A DNA stretch of 64,000 nucleotides. Source: Toxotes chatareus (Eukaryota; Chordata; Actinopteri; Toxotidae). The stretch is taken from assembly GCA_016801885.1 (NCBI GenBank), contig CM028903.1, forward strand, positions 1,376,360 through 1,440,359, read 5' to 3'. The notes beneath the pieces were generated by a model. That model saw only the letters and a list, made by a program, of their open reading frames with translations. It was not told the DNA's origin and searched no databases. Shown one piece after another: positions 1-12,367 of this stretch. The translations under genes and the position numbers were made by a program. Position 1 is the stretch's first letter, and each line of letters begins with the position of its first letter.

Positions 1-3000
1 CAATATTGAGAGCCCATATGACAAATCAAAATACAAAGTGAAATTCCCCAAGTTTAAAATATCATCACCAAAGGGTCAACTACCAGGAGGAGAGGTTGAT
101 GCTAAACTGGAGGCAGATGCAGAACGGAAAGGCGGCTTCCATGCACCTGATGTAGCTATCAAACTACCAAAGATCTCCATGCCAGGATTTGGCTCCAAAG
201 AAAAAGATTTAGGTAAGCCAAGGGGTGACCTTGAAGCTAAGGCCAAAGTCAAGATACCCTCTGTTGAGCTGTCACTACCAGAAGCTAAAACACCAGAGAC
301 TGAGGTTCTTCTCCCCAAAGCAGAAGTTGATGTTTCAGAGGCTGATATCAAAGGCTATGAGGGAAACCTTAAAATTCCTAAAATGCCAACAATCGATGTT
401 TCCATTCCCAAAATAGACCTGGATGTATCCCTTCCAAAAGGGAAGTCTCCAAAGACTGAAGGACCTGGAATGGAACTAAAAGGAGCAGAAGGAAAGTTCA
501 AAATGCCTCACATAAAAATGCCATCAATAGACATGTCTCTTCCCAAAGGGAAATCTGGAGATCTTAATGCACCAAACATTGAAATAGATGGTGATGGAGA
601 TGCCAAATTTAAGATGCCTGATGTCAAAATGGCCAGTGTTGGCATAACTTTGCCAAAAGCAAAAACTGAAAAACCTGATACTCCAGATCTTGATGTAGAA
701 GGAGAAGGGGACAAATTCAAAATGCCTGTTATCAAAATGCCGAACTTTGACATATCTCTGCCCAAAGGGAAGACGGGTAAATTAGAAGGTCCAGATGTTG
801 ACACTAAGGGAAGAGGAAAGTTGAAGATGCCATATTTCAAAATGCCACATGTTGACATTAGCCTGCCAAAAATGAAAACTGCAGAGGTTGATACACCAGC
901 TGTGGAAGCAAAGGTTGAGAGCGGAGAAGCAAAATTCACAATGCCCCATTTTAATGTGCCTTCAATTGATATTTCACTGCCCAAAGGAAAGATGGAAGGT
1001 CCAAATGTTGAAATAGAGGGAGATGGTGGAAAGAAATTAAAAACACCTCACCTGCCTTCAGTTGACATTTCACTACCAAAAGGAAAGACTGAAGGTCCAG
1101 CTATTGAAATGGAGGGAAGTACTGGAGGAAAGTTCAAAATGCCCCATATGAAAATGCCAGATGTTGATATCTCTCTGCCTAAAGGAAAGATTGAAGGTTC
1201 AGAGGTGGAGATCAAAGGAGAAGGTGGAAAATTCAAGATGCCACATCTCAACATGCCCTCTGTTGATATTTCACTTCCAAAAGGAAAAATTGAAGGTCCG
1301 GGTGTTGAAATCAAGGGTGGTACCGGAGGAAAGTTCAAAATGCCCCATATGAAAATGCCAGATGTTGATATCTCTTTGCCTAAAGGAAAGATTGAAGGTT
1401 CAGAGGTGGAGATCAAAGGAGAAGGTGGAAAATTCAAGATGCCACATCTCAACATGCCCTCTATTGATGTTTCACCTCCAAAAGGAAAAATTGAAGGTCC
1501 AGATGAAATGGGGGGTGGCACTGGAGGAAAGTTCAAAATGCCGCACATCAAAATGCCAGATTTTGACATCTCTCTCCCTAAAGGAAAAGTAGAAGGTCCA
1601 GAGGTGGAGTTTAAAGGAGAAGGTGGGAAATTTACAATGCCTCATATCAGTGTGCCTTCAGTTGATATTTCACTGCCAAAAGGAAAAGATGAATGTCCAG
1701 CAGTTGAGATTGAGGGAGATGCAGGTGGAAAATTCAAAATGCCTCATGTGAAAATGCCACATCTTGATATCTCTTTCCCAAAAGGAAAAATAGAAGGCGC
1801 AGAAGTTGAAATGGAGGGAGGTACAGGAGGAAAGTTTAAAATGCCTCATATGAAAATGCCAGATATTGACATCTCGCTATCAAAGGGGAAAATTGGCAAA
1901 ATGGAAGGCGCAGAACTGGAGATGACAATGCCCTCAGCAGACATTTCACTGCCAAAAGGAAAGACTGAAGGTCCAGAGATGGAGATAAAGGGAGATGAAG
2001 GACAGTTCAAGATGCCTAATGTGGACATATCTATCCCTAAAGGAAAAGCAAATATTGATACATCAGGGGAGACAGTAGAGGCAGAGGGAGGAACCATCAA
2101 GCTGCCACACATCAAAATGCCAAAAGTTGATATTTCACTTCCTAAAGGTAAAAGTAAAGATGATGAATCAGTTGCTGTTGAGATGAAAGTCACAGAAGGC
2201 AAGTTCAAAGGTCCAGATGTTAAACTTCCAAAAGGTGAAGCAGAGATCCACTTACCAACCATTAAGGCAGGAGGGAAAACTAAAGTGCCGCAAGTCACAT
2301 CACCAGATCTGGACATCAGTGTTTCACACAGTAAACCTAAACAAGACACAGCAGCTCATGGGGAAGCTGATTTGCATGTTGAGGGAGAGCACAAAGGTCT
2401 GAAACTTAAGATGCCAACAATAGATATTGAAGGTCCAAAAGGAGACTTAGAGCTTGATATAGGACTTCGTAAAGGAGAGGGCAAGAAGGACATGAAAAAA
2501 GTTGCACTACCTGACTTGGATCTCAACACAGCAGTAACCAGTGGCAACGTAAAGGGGCCTAAAGTCAAAGGAACAAAATTCCAAATCGGAAAGCCAAAAA
2601 AGAAAGCTGGCAGAGATGTAACAGCAGAAGCAAAACTGTGCAAAAAGTCTGATAATGAGGACATAGTTGGTCAGGTCGAATGCAAGGATAAAGAAAGATT
2701 TGAGTATAAAGTTAAAGTGGAAACTCATAACGGACACAAAGATCATATTAACACCCCAGTTCCAGAGGTTACATTACCAGGTGTTAGTCTGAAAACCAAA
2801 GAAGGTTCAGCCCACCCAGAGACCGGAGGAGAGGTTGACCTCTCATTATCCAGTACAGAAATGAAAGTCCCCAGGATCCCAGACATAGAGTTTGATATTG
2901 GTACATCACAAGATGAAGATGATGACAAAGCAGAAAAAGGCAAAAAAATTAAAATCCCTAAGTTTGGTGTCCCCTTACCCTCCATTTCCTCTCCTGAGGG

Positions 3001-4568
3001 AAGAATCTATGGGCCAGAAATTCAGTATGAAGGCCCTAAAATGCCCAAGGTAAAGAAAGCAGTTTTTGTCTTGGCAAACCCTGCCCAAATAGATGAACCT
3101 GCTCTATGCACAGGGCTCCAAGAAGAGGAGACAACAGCTGAGGCTGAGACAGGAAACCTCAAAGTGAAATTGCCCAAAATTAGAATGAAGCCAAACTTTG
3201 GGAAGTCCAAAGATAAATCATCTGCTGTGAGCACAGATGGAGGGGGGGAGGGAGAGGAAAAGTCAAAGGGAGGGAAGATGAAAATGCCCAAAGTGTCATT
3301 TTCTCCTGGCAAATCAGGGTCATTTGATGTCACTCTCAAGGGACAAGGTTCAAGTTCAAGTCTCAACGGTGAAAAAGATGCAAGTCCTCACAAGGGCTCC
3401 GAGGATGATAAAGGGACATTCAGTGGTAAAATCAAACTCCCAAAGGTGGAGTTCACCAGTCCATATGGCAAGATGGCTGCTGGGGAGGAGGACAAAGAAA
3501 TGAGTATGAAACTGGGAAAGGGTTCATCAGTAACCAGAATGGGGGCAGATGCTAAAGGGCTTGAAGTGAAATCAGGCAAGACGGCCTTCACAGGTTTCAG
3601 GGAGGAGCCTTCAAAGGATGTGGTGTCATCTCATGCCAGAACAGATATGCTGGACAGGGACAGCTCAGAGTCTCCTGCTGGTTTTACCATGGAGTTCAGC
3701 TCAACAAAGGTCCAGGGTTGGAGTGAGGTGGAGAGCAGAGAGTCTGAAGAAAGAGAGTCTTCCCCCTGGTTCAAGGTCCCAAAGTTCACCCTGAAGCCAC
3801 ACTCCACAGGTAAAGGATAAAGGAAAACTGAAAAATTAGACATGAATGCTGATAGTACCCAAGTCAAACGGGTTTTATCAAGCACTTGAGGAGTAAATGA
3901 TTTGGTTCCTTGTTTACCAAAGAATATTTGGAAAAGTTATATTGAACTCTCATAATACATAGTATAGCTTATCTCCTTTGAATATTTCCTTTAAAAAAAA
4001 AAGGTGTTTTATGTTATACCAGCGTTCTATCATTATTTCACTATATTGCCATAGAATGTTGTAAGATACACTACATTATACACAATTTATCGTTGCCATT
4101 ACCTTTGATGATTTTGTTTTTATTTTATAAATTATTAACACATCATCTCCTGTTTTGTCTCTGCTACACAAGACTAAGTTTCCTTTCCCTTTTCCACTCT
4201 CTTCCGCTTTTCTACCTATCCTACTGTCCTTGTTTCCTTTCCTCTACTTGTCTGTCCCCTTTCCCTCTCCTACTCCCCCAGGCTTCCTCCAGATAACTCC
4301 CGAGGGTTCTCCTCAGGCCCAGCGGAAGGGGGAGGTGGGAGGTGAGGCTGACATCTCGGGATCCTTCTGCCTCCACACCTCAGGGTTTGAGCTGACCACC
4401 CAGGAAGTGTCAGATGAGAACCAAGTCTCTTCTGCCATGGAGGGAGCTGTCACCACGACAACCAAGATCACCAGAGTCACCCAGTGCACGGTTGCCACAG
4501 AAACACGAACAGGTGAATCTTCGACAACCACAACGACAACTCAACAGGTGTCAGACTTCAACTACTGA
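1..4568 (+). CDS. AHNAK/periaxin-family giant repeat protein, 3' end (partial)
   Basis: Two exons are visible: 1-3809 and 4282-4568. The frame is open to the left edge, so the GTG at 38 is internal and not a start. The exon reads about 1270 residues of short repeats built on KFKMP, KMP and DISLPKGK motifs with EGPxVEI spacers, the style of AHNAK scaffold proteins, whose repeats are encoded by one enormous exon. The open reading frame appears to stop at 3818, but that is read-through into the intron. The donor at 3810 (gtaaag) and the acceptor ending at 4281 (cccccag) join in phase 1. The last 94 residues begin GFLQITPEGSP and end in a Thr-rich tail (TTTTTT near the C terminus, last residues VSDFNY). 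Known family roles are cortical and membrane scaffolding; human PRX, the periaxin relative, occupies this syntenic position. The family call is firm. Whether it is an ahnak, ahnak2 or prx orthologue is open. Confidence 0.85.
1130..1531 (+). repeat. Recent in-frame tandem duplication (2 x 201 bp) inside the AHNAK repeats
   Basis: The 201-bp unit starting at 1130 is followed directly by a second copy starting at 1331. They are nearly identical for about 155 bases, with a single silent C/T difference in the DISLPKGK stretch, and then diverge (Val to Ile, Ile to Val, Leu to Pro in the second copy). The unit is 67 codons, that is, two of the roughly 33-residue AHNAK-type units: one with HMKMPD and one with HLNMPS. 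Neighbouring units share the pattern but are much more diverged, so this copy is recent. Confidence 0.9.
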
Positions 4569-5269
4569 GGATGCTGTAATGATATCTTAAATGTATTTTA
4601 ATCCTTTTGTGTTTCTTTGGTGAGGTTGCAGTGTTCTCATAAACTAAGCCTGCAACGTGGCAGACCTCTCTTAAGGAAAAGTCTTTATTTTATATTTTAA
4701 TAGGTGAAGTATGAATGTGATGAAAAGCAGTGATATTTCATCAACCAGCAATATCGTCATTATTACAGCAGCAAAGTAATATATACTTCCATTTTTTCAC
4801 TTTCAATGTGACTATTTTTTGTTACTGTTCTTTGAGTTTTGTTAGTTTAGTCCTAATTATTTATCAGATTTTGTTTGAGTTTGAAGGTTTCTCTCTGAAT
4901 GTAAACACGTCAGATTGCTTCATTATTTATTGTTGTGTGTGTGTCGGAATGAGTCACTCACATCAGCATCATGGATTCGACCATGATTTCACGATTAGTT
5001 CAAAATCATTCATTTTGAACCACTACAGTACAGGCCAGAGGAATATTTATGTAAATACAACTATATAATTGCTTTTTTGAAGCCGTAGCCCTTCAATCCA
5101 AAATGTAATTATTTTCATATTCAGCAGAGTCTGGAGCAGAAAAGATATTTTTTGACCTGATAACCTATTTTGTTTGTGTTGAAGGAAAAGTGTGAGCTTT
5201 TTGAGATTATGGCCTCTTCTCATTTTTTTGCCATAGTTTTATATTTTAAGCATTTAGCTGGTGCTGTTA

Positions 5270-5370
5270 CCCAGAGATAGTCACAGTGAGTGAGCAGGAC
5301 GCTCTGGAGTTTATCTGCTGTGGGGATCAAACCTGTGACCATCTGGTTGCGGGTTGTTCTCAAACATTTA
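5270..5370 (-). repeat. Possible tRNA-derived SINE fragment
   Basis: Read on the minus strand, this stretch contains ggtttgatcccc following gatggtcaca, which resembles a tRNA B-box (GGTTCGANTCC) with mismatches. The phrase with gatcaaacctgtgacc and tctggttgcggg is of a kind often seen in dispersed fish repeats. No A-box, poly-A tail or target duplication was pinned down. Confidence 0.35.
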
Positions 5371-5968
5371 TGCCGACCTGCTGCTAATCTATTTTATATT
5401 TATGTTTTTACTGTACACTGCAAGGAAAAAGACACCACTGTATATTCTGTGATTGAAGCTTTGGCTTCAAGACACGCCTCCTGACTGATGCTGATGTTTC
5501 GCCGATGAGTTTCAAAGCATGGACAGCGAGCTGGGAAGAAATCTGCTGATGTGTGAGTGCTGTTGGGCACTTGAACAAAATAAGTGAGAGGAGTTTTGAA
5601 GGTTAAGCTTTAAACTCTTTTTCTCTTGACCCCTTAAAAATAGCCCTCTAAAAATGATGTTGCTATGAAGGCTGCTACAATGGCAGACTGACAGGAGTGA
5701 GCAGGAATGATATGATATGAAAAGAGGGGATCAAGAACAAGAGGACCAAGGTTTTCCCTTCAATTAAAATGTCTTTTATGATCTGACATTACAAATTAAC
5801 TTAGATATGTTAAATGATTAATGTCAGATTAATAAAAAAGCATTTTTAAGTGCCTTTACCCCTTATTTTTCAAAAAGTGTATCCTTCATTTAAAATATAA
5901 ATTGCTTTGAAACACAGGGAGAAACGCCTTCTGCTGTCTTTTAGATATTTATTTTATATTTTAGAAGT

Positions 5969-6133
5969 TTCATTCTCAAATGCAAAACCTTCCACTAGAA
6001 TAAAACACTCACTATAATGTCGCCAGCCTTTAATTAAAATTTATTCTTGAAAAATAGTGATTTTGCATTCAGTTTCAGAGGATGCCAGAATCCCATTTTT
6101 CAAAATAAAGAGCCGTTAGCATTTGAGAATGAA
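5969..6133. repeat. 165-bp stretch bounded by a 15-bp perfect inverted repeat (possible MITE)
   Basis: The left arm ttcattctcaaatgc (5969-5983) is the exact reverse complement of the right arm gcatttgagaatgaa (6119-6133). The interior is AT-rich and non-coding. No clear target-site duplication flanks it, so it may be a small DNA-transposon remnant or a chance or structural inverted repeat. Confidence 0.4.
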
Positions 6134-9100
6134 CACTTTTCACTTTACTTGGTTTATTTTACTTGGTTGGTAGAAGGAATGAAACTGTGTGAAAAAGTCC
6201 TGACAAATCCACTCCCATATTTTTTACATTAACAACTTTTAACACTGTGCCTGTTTTGCAGGTGAGAAACAGATTTTTAAAATCTGGGACGAGAATAGTG
6301 ACACGTCAAGGTAACACACTGAGTGTAGCATCCATGTGTATAGAGATTTTTACTTTTCTGGTTTAATCAAGTCTTCGAACTTCTTTTAGATTATAATGGT
6401 TTCAGTGCCAAGTGTTGTTGTCAAAGCTGCACTGGAAAGAATGTTGGTTAAGATGTTAATAAAATAATATTCATACAAATTTTGATTTTTCACTGAGGTC
6501 TGGTGTGTGCCTTCAGTGGCTGAATTACTGGTAAAAGCTGTCAGCTTTTCAGGGGAAGAGGCTCTAACCAGTATTAGTGTGGTGTTCCTAATAAAGTGAC
6601 TGGATAAAAATAGCTCACGGATGTGTAAGAACCGGTTGTTCAGAGCTGTTACCACAGAAAACTCAGTGCTGTGAGCATTAACTGCAGAAGCAAAAGCACA
6701 AGAACTGCACAACAAAAATATATTTTAGGAACATATTCATCTCACCTTTAAATTAAAGAGAGAGAAAACAGCTCTGTGCTGTGGATCAGAAACACATGAA
6801 TGAGTCTGACGGAGAAACCTGGAGAGGCCTTTGGACGAGAAAGTGATAAACTATTCACAGGGTGCATGACGTCTTCCCATAGTCTGTTTATGTGTGATTG
6901 TGCTTGTGTGTGTTCCCAATCTACTCATCTGCTGCTGTGATGATGCTGTGCGACGTAGGCTACAAGGGTGAGTGTATGTGAGGGGAGATTAATGCTGTAT
7001 GAGGAGCGAACGCTGCCACAACACAGAAGGGAAGTGAGAGGCAGGAGACTGCAGCTTCACCTCTGCTGGTGTCAGCTGATTTAACAAAACAAAGACGTTT
7101 CTCTGCTGATGGAGACGCTTTTCCTCACACAGAACATAGGACGAGACATTTTCTAAGGCTCAGATATTTTGCAGTGGTTTTCAATTAGTGCACACACCTG
7201 CATGTTAAAACAGCCACACCTGTTATTGGGAACATCTTTGTGGCATGATGGGCGTCGTGTTGTCAGCATAGACCTGTGTCTCATTTCCCAGCATTTGCGT
7301 CAGACATTTGCACACGTCTCTGCTCCTGTACCTGGACTCTGCTTCTGTCCGTATGATGTTTACAGGTATCAGACAACACACATCTACTCACAAGCTGGTC
7401 CACGATGTGGCCATATGGTCTTGCACATAGGTGTCCCACGTTGCTAAACAGGGATGGTGTGATTGTTGTGAGCAGCTGAAGTTTTCCGTATAATTTCCCA
7501 TAATGAGGTTTGGACTGTACCTTTATGCTGTTGTTTAACCAGCAGCAGTTCTCACAGTGTGTCAGACATGTAGTTACATTTACTGACTCTGCTATTCTCA
7601 TATTGTTTGGCTGAGACCTCATCTGGTGACGCTGGATCTAAATGAAGTTCCCCCTTCACAAGTGCAACAAAACATTTTCTGCTTCCATCTCGTGTGAAGA
7701 GGCCCTCCTCCTCAAGACCATGTGGCAACACTGACACCTGCTGGCAATGAAGTGGTACTACAGACTGACAACAACTGGATATGAAAAAATGTTGCCTAAA
7801 ACTCTAACGCTAACTGTTTCTCTCTAAACCTGCGTTACATTCAGCTCTCTTGTTCTATATTAGTTGTATGTTTTCTCTACGTGTTTTAAAAGTTACATAC
7901 ATGCTCCATTATTTTTTCTCTCTGCTGTGGTGTGTTTGCTTTCAGTAAAATCTGTCATTAAAACCATCGTTTTTTCAGGGTTGTGGCATCAACAACCCCT
8001 CATACACTTCCGCTCACCTCACCTCTCCCTGCCTGTGCGTGGCACGGATCACCCCTCCTACGGGTGAGTGGGCTGCAAGTCAAATTAGCTCTCCGTCATC
8101 CCGCTCGCTGAGCGTACCGGAGGCTACTGCGGTAAGATGCGGCGACGCACGATGCTCAGCCGCGACGGATGAGCTGATGCGCAATGGCCGAACGAGTCGG
8201 GGACAGACCGAAAAAAAAAGACCCACCATTTGTGTTCGACTCTGAGTCCGACGATGGGCCAGACCTGAGCAGACATTAGAGCTGATTTGCTGCACCGTAG
8301 CGCCCGTGGTGCAGGCCGACTGGGAGGACGTGGTGGCTCGCATCCCGCTGAAGGATGCTCCAGAGCCCGAGGAGAGTTGAGCAGGGTTCGTCTGTAAACA
8401 ACAAGGAAGCAGAGGGACGTGAAGTGAAGGACACTTAACCTGAGACTCTGAGGTGAGACGCAATCAGCGCTTTTCCTCGGGTTTCCTTTCCAGGACATGT
8501 TGGCTGAGGATACTGGTTTTGCTGGTCCAGTGTGTGGTTTGACGTGGTTCCTCCTCATCACAGTGGTACACAGCCCGCTGATGTGAGTAGGCTGAGTGTG
8601 GTATGCGTGGCCCAAACCTGTTTTTTTCCGCTTATTTACTGAGTCACTTTGGGTAAATCCTTCGCTGTGTGTGGGCATGAGGAGCGGACTCAGGGGTTTA
8701 TGGCCGCCCGTGTTTCATCTTTAGTCCCTTTGATGATTCTGTGTGGCTGATGCAACGACTAATCCGCTGGCACCAGGATGGACATGGTGTGGATGCACTT
8801 TTTTATTTGAAAATAAGGCCCGTTTGTGTAGGAGTCAAATGGAAAGAGGCCACTTGGATTCACGCGTCTGACCTTTGACAGACTCCTCCACAGACAGGAT
8901 CCAGGGAGAGTGAGACAGAGTCACTTCTGTGGTAAATTGCAGGAATATTTAAATCATCTCTTTTATGTTTTCACTGACATTTTCTGCTGTAATTTCTAAA
9001 CCATCGGACAGATACGGTAAAGAACTGGACTGTGTCTCTTCTTGACATGACTTTTACTGTTTTAACCACATCAAACCATCAGCTGCTGAGCTCTGCTGTT

Positions 9101-9695
9101 TCTTCATGAGTACACTTCACATTTTATTCAGCGATGAATCTTTAATTTTCCTGTTTTGTCCCCACTCCCCCTGCAGGTTGTAGTGTGACAGCTGAGTCAG
9201 TCCACAGTGATGAGAGGCTGGCGAAGCTCTGAAGGCGCCGTCACTGAGCTTCACCCCGGGAGAAAACCAACTTTATCAGCAGCACCAGCAGCTGCACGTC
9301 TGGGCTGGGCGTTTCTTCTCTTCATCAGGAGACTCTCAAAGTTAAGGAGCAGTGAAGGGAAAGAGAAGCACGACTGCAGCTCGCTGTCTGAAAGCAACCG
9401 TTTTTCTTTCTGTTTTTTCTTTGTCCTCAAACTCAGACTCATGTTATCAGAATAAACTGTTGAGACATGAGATTAAGCAGAGACTCAGCTCTCTGTTCCA
9501 GAGTATTTCAGCTGTTTCATAATGCCCAGTGTATTTTTTCTGAACTCTGATCTTTTTACCTTTGGGCTGTCACGCTCTGAATCAAGAACAGACTCCTGAT
9601 AGTGGCAGTGTTCCCTCTCACAAATGAGAATTCAACTCGACCTGACAGGCTGAATTTTAATAAAGGATAAGTGAGGACAAACCCATAAAACATAG

Positions 9696-12336
9696 ATGAG
9701 GCCAACAACAAGCATCATGCTCCAGCAGAATAATAACAACAACTACCCCTGTCTGAACGTGTCGGGCTCCACCCGTGAGATGCTTCACAAGTGCTCCAGA
9801 GCCTCTCTGCCCTTCCCCAGCCGACTGGAGCTGAGCCTGGGAGACCTGCCGCTGATCCGGGGCCTCCGAGCCTGGGCCCTTTGCTCCAAAAACCGCTGCA
9901 AGGCTGGTGGACTTCTGGGAGGAGGACAGGCCCCCACAGCTCCACCTGCAGGCCGCGGGAGTTCAACTTCCTGCCCCAGGCCCGCAGATGTGTACCTGAG
10001 CGGGGAGTGGGGTCGCATGGGGTACGGGCTTCCCTTGGGGCTGGATGCCAGACAAGCTGGGATCGGAGCTTTGGTGACGGTGGCCACTTTGAAGACCTCA
10101 GAGGGAAGTGGGAAGACACAGACTCAGTGCCTCTTCCTCCGGACTGAGAAAGGCAGCTGTCTGTACTCGACAGCTAAGCCTGGTTCTGGGGCGAGTACTG
10201 GTGCGGCCTCCAGTGTGGTTGGAGGATGGCTGAGAGGGAAGACAGGAGCGGGAGGCAGAGACACTCCAGTCGGGAGGAGGGAGAGTGGGCCAACTCTGCC
10301 GGCACAGACTGGAGCAAACCGGGTTAGAGTGCGATCAGGCCGGAGATGGAGGAAATCCGGTAATGCAGCAGGCCGTGAGAAAACAGGCGTGAGCAGAGAG
10401 AGGCAGCAGAGAGGCAGGGAGGATCCTGCAGGAGAAAGACAGGAAGAGGGAGACAAAGGAAGCCTGGACAGTAAACAGTTTCCCAGCCTGCAGCAGGATA
10501 GCAGGAGAGCCAGACAGGAGAAGGAGGGAGCGTGCAGAAGTCCCAGATGCTGCCATAATGTTTCTCCTAAAACCTGTGCTCAGTGTGGAAGGAGAGCACA
10601 GAGAAGGGAGAGCCAGGATGAAGGCGAGGGAGGTGAAAGTCCGAGAGGAGGCGTCCCAAACAGGCTGAATGGTGAGGTGAAAGGAATAAGGAAGGAGAGA
10701 GAAAAGAATGAGGAGGAGGAGAGGGGAGGCCTCTGTGAGTTGGAGTCTCCTATCCCTGTTCTGGCTGCACCAAACCCTGACCTAGAATCTAAGCGCTTTC
10801 ATCAACAACCCCCCGGTGGCTGTGATGGTGAAGAGATCAGAGAAGCCGACAGCAACGAGGAGCTGAAGACGCAAACCTCTCACAGGAAGGACGACCGTTC
10901 AGAGAAAGAGCTGGATTCAGACTCTGAGATTCTGAAAATACATCATGAAAACAATGATTTCATTCAGGTTCACACTGGACAGTCGACTGATGACTTTGAA
11001 TCAACACATGACAGAGGTTTTGATGACAGAGAAGCAACTGAACATCCCTGTGAGGAAACAGTGGCTAATGTAAACAGATTCTCTGATTGTGTGGAAGCAG
11101 ATGAAGAATCAGAGAAAGAGATGGAGAGAGTGGATGCTGAGGAGGAGGAGAGCGTCAATCAGACTTCTTCTGAATTCTCAGTTGTGTCCAACTGCTACGA
11201 GGACGTCTCTGTCTCCCCCCACCCTGCGTCCATTAGCACTGCAGCCTCCCCTGGATCCTCCTCTCCTGTAGAGGGCAGCATCTGCACTGCTGACCATGAG
11301 GCTTGCTGGATTAAGGGAGAACAAGAGAACAGCCAAGTAGAGCGCCTTGGACACCTTCACGTTGGGGAGACGGACCCTGAGACCGTGGGTAAAGAAGAAC
11401 TGGATGTTTGGAGATTTGAGGCCGAGGAAGGAAACCGTTCAGCTGACGAGAACAACACTGTGAAACCTCAGCTTTTCTTTGAAAAAGAGGAAAATAACAG
11501 CCAGCTGGAGGAGAGAGAAGCTTCATCCTCAGCTCTCAGAAACAGAGATCCTCTCGTCTTTGAGGCAGAAAACAGCGGTGACTGTAGGACAATGGAGACT
11601 GAGCGGAGAGACGAGCTGGAGTCAGAGGAAGCGAATGTAGAGGAGAGACTAAATCCCAAGGAAGGAGTTGGAGCTGAGGAGACATGGAGGAGGGAGTGCA
11701 CCTGCAGTGAGCTGGACTTTGGCAGTGGGAAAGGTGACGAGGACAAAGAAAATGTTGGTACCACACAGGAGATTTGCAAAGGAGTGAAGAGGAGCTGTGC
11801 ACCAAAGGACAACAGGAGGTCACAGGACTCTGCAGACGGATGGAGGGGACGGATGAGTAAGGATGGAGACGCCTGCAGGGAAACAGGCATCAACTCTGCT
11901 GAAGAAAATGGAGAGACTGTTGCCTGTGTTGGTCCCTCCACCTCTTTTCCACTCTCCCTGGCTAATCCTGACCCCTCACTGCCCCCCCTGGGATCCATGG
12001 AAACCGGCCTGCCCTGTGTGGAGGAGGAGGGGGGGCTCAGCGCGACGGCAGGAGACGGAGGTCAGGAAGGGAAGAGCAGGCACAGGAGAGAGCTGGAGGA
12101 GCAGGGAGAGGAGAGGGGCTCCACTGGGGCCACTGCAGAAAGGAGGAAGGAGGTGGAGGAGGAAGATGAGTTTGGGGTGTTCATGCAGGCGGAGGGAGAG
12201 CTGGCCTGGAGCGAGGGGTTCACCATGTCTGCCTCAGTGCCTTGTGGGAGCAGAGAGAGTGTTGGTGAGTGTCACGGTTATTAGTTTGTGGTGCTCTGTC
12301 TCTTTTTCGGCTGCAGAGCCTTCTCTTCTCCCTCTC

Positions 12337-12367
<31 letters not shown>

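Larger units (their letters stand above)
4569..9695. other. 3' UTR of the AHNAK-type gene, intergenic DNA and probable leader of the next gene
   Basis: No conserved coding exon is visible. AATAAA signals at 5831-5836 and 5999-6004 could end the AHNAK-type transcript. Around 6575-6600 the phrase gtgttcctaataaagtgac resembles the 3' tail of common fish retroelements. From about 8030 to 8450 the DNA is CpG-rich, unlike its surroundings, which suggests a promoter or first exon of the aftiphilin-family gene. A possible donor (gag, then gtgaga) lies near 8453, and a possible acceptor (ctgcag) ends at 9176. That leader structure is inference only. Confidence 0.4.

Noticed and set aside
1048..1569. 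Long open frame on the minus strand opposite the AHNAK repeats
   Set aside because: It mirrors the repeat codons of the plus-strand gene (repetitive FPFGSEISTEG-type reading) and is a by-product of low stop content in the repeats.
3810..3820. Apparent C terminus of the AHNAK-type protein at the TAA (3818-3820)
   Set aside because: A good donor (ccacag, then gtaaag) lies just before it, and a downstream exon with a matching phase and acceptor continues the protein, so this is read-through into the intron.
8039..8245. 67-codon plus-strand frame in the CpG island
   Set aside because: No family resemblance; composition is as expected of CpG-rich DNA. The more protein-like frames there are reported separately as a low-confidence finding.
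9715..10456. Minus-strand frames opposite the aftiphilin-family exon 1
   Set aside because: They are shadows of a GC-rich coding exon. The plus-strand frame alone continues in phase through four more exons to the conserved C terminus.
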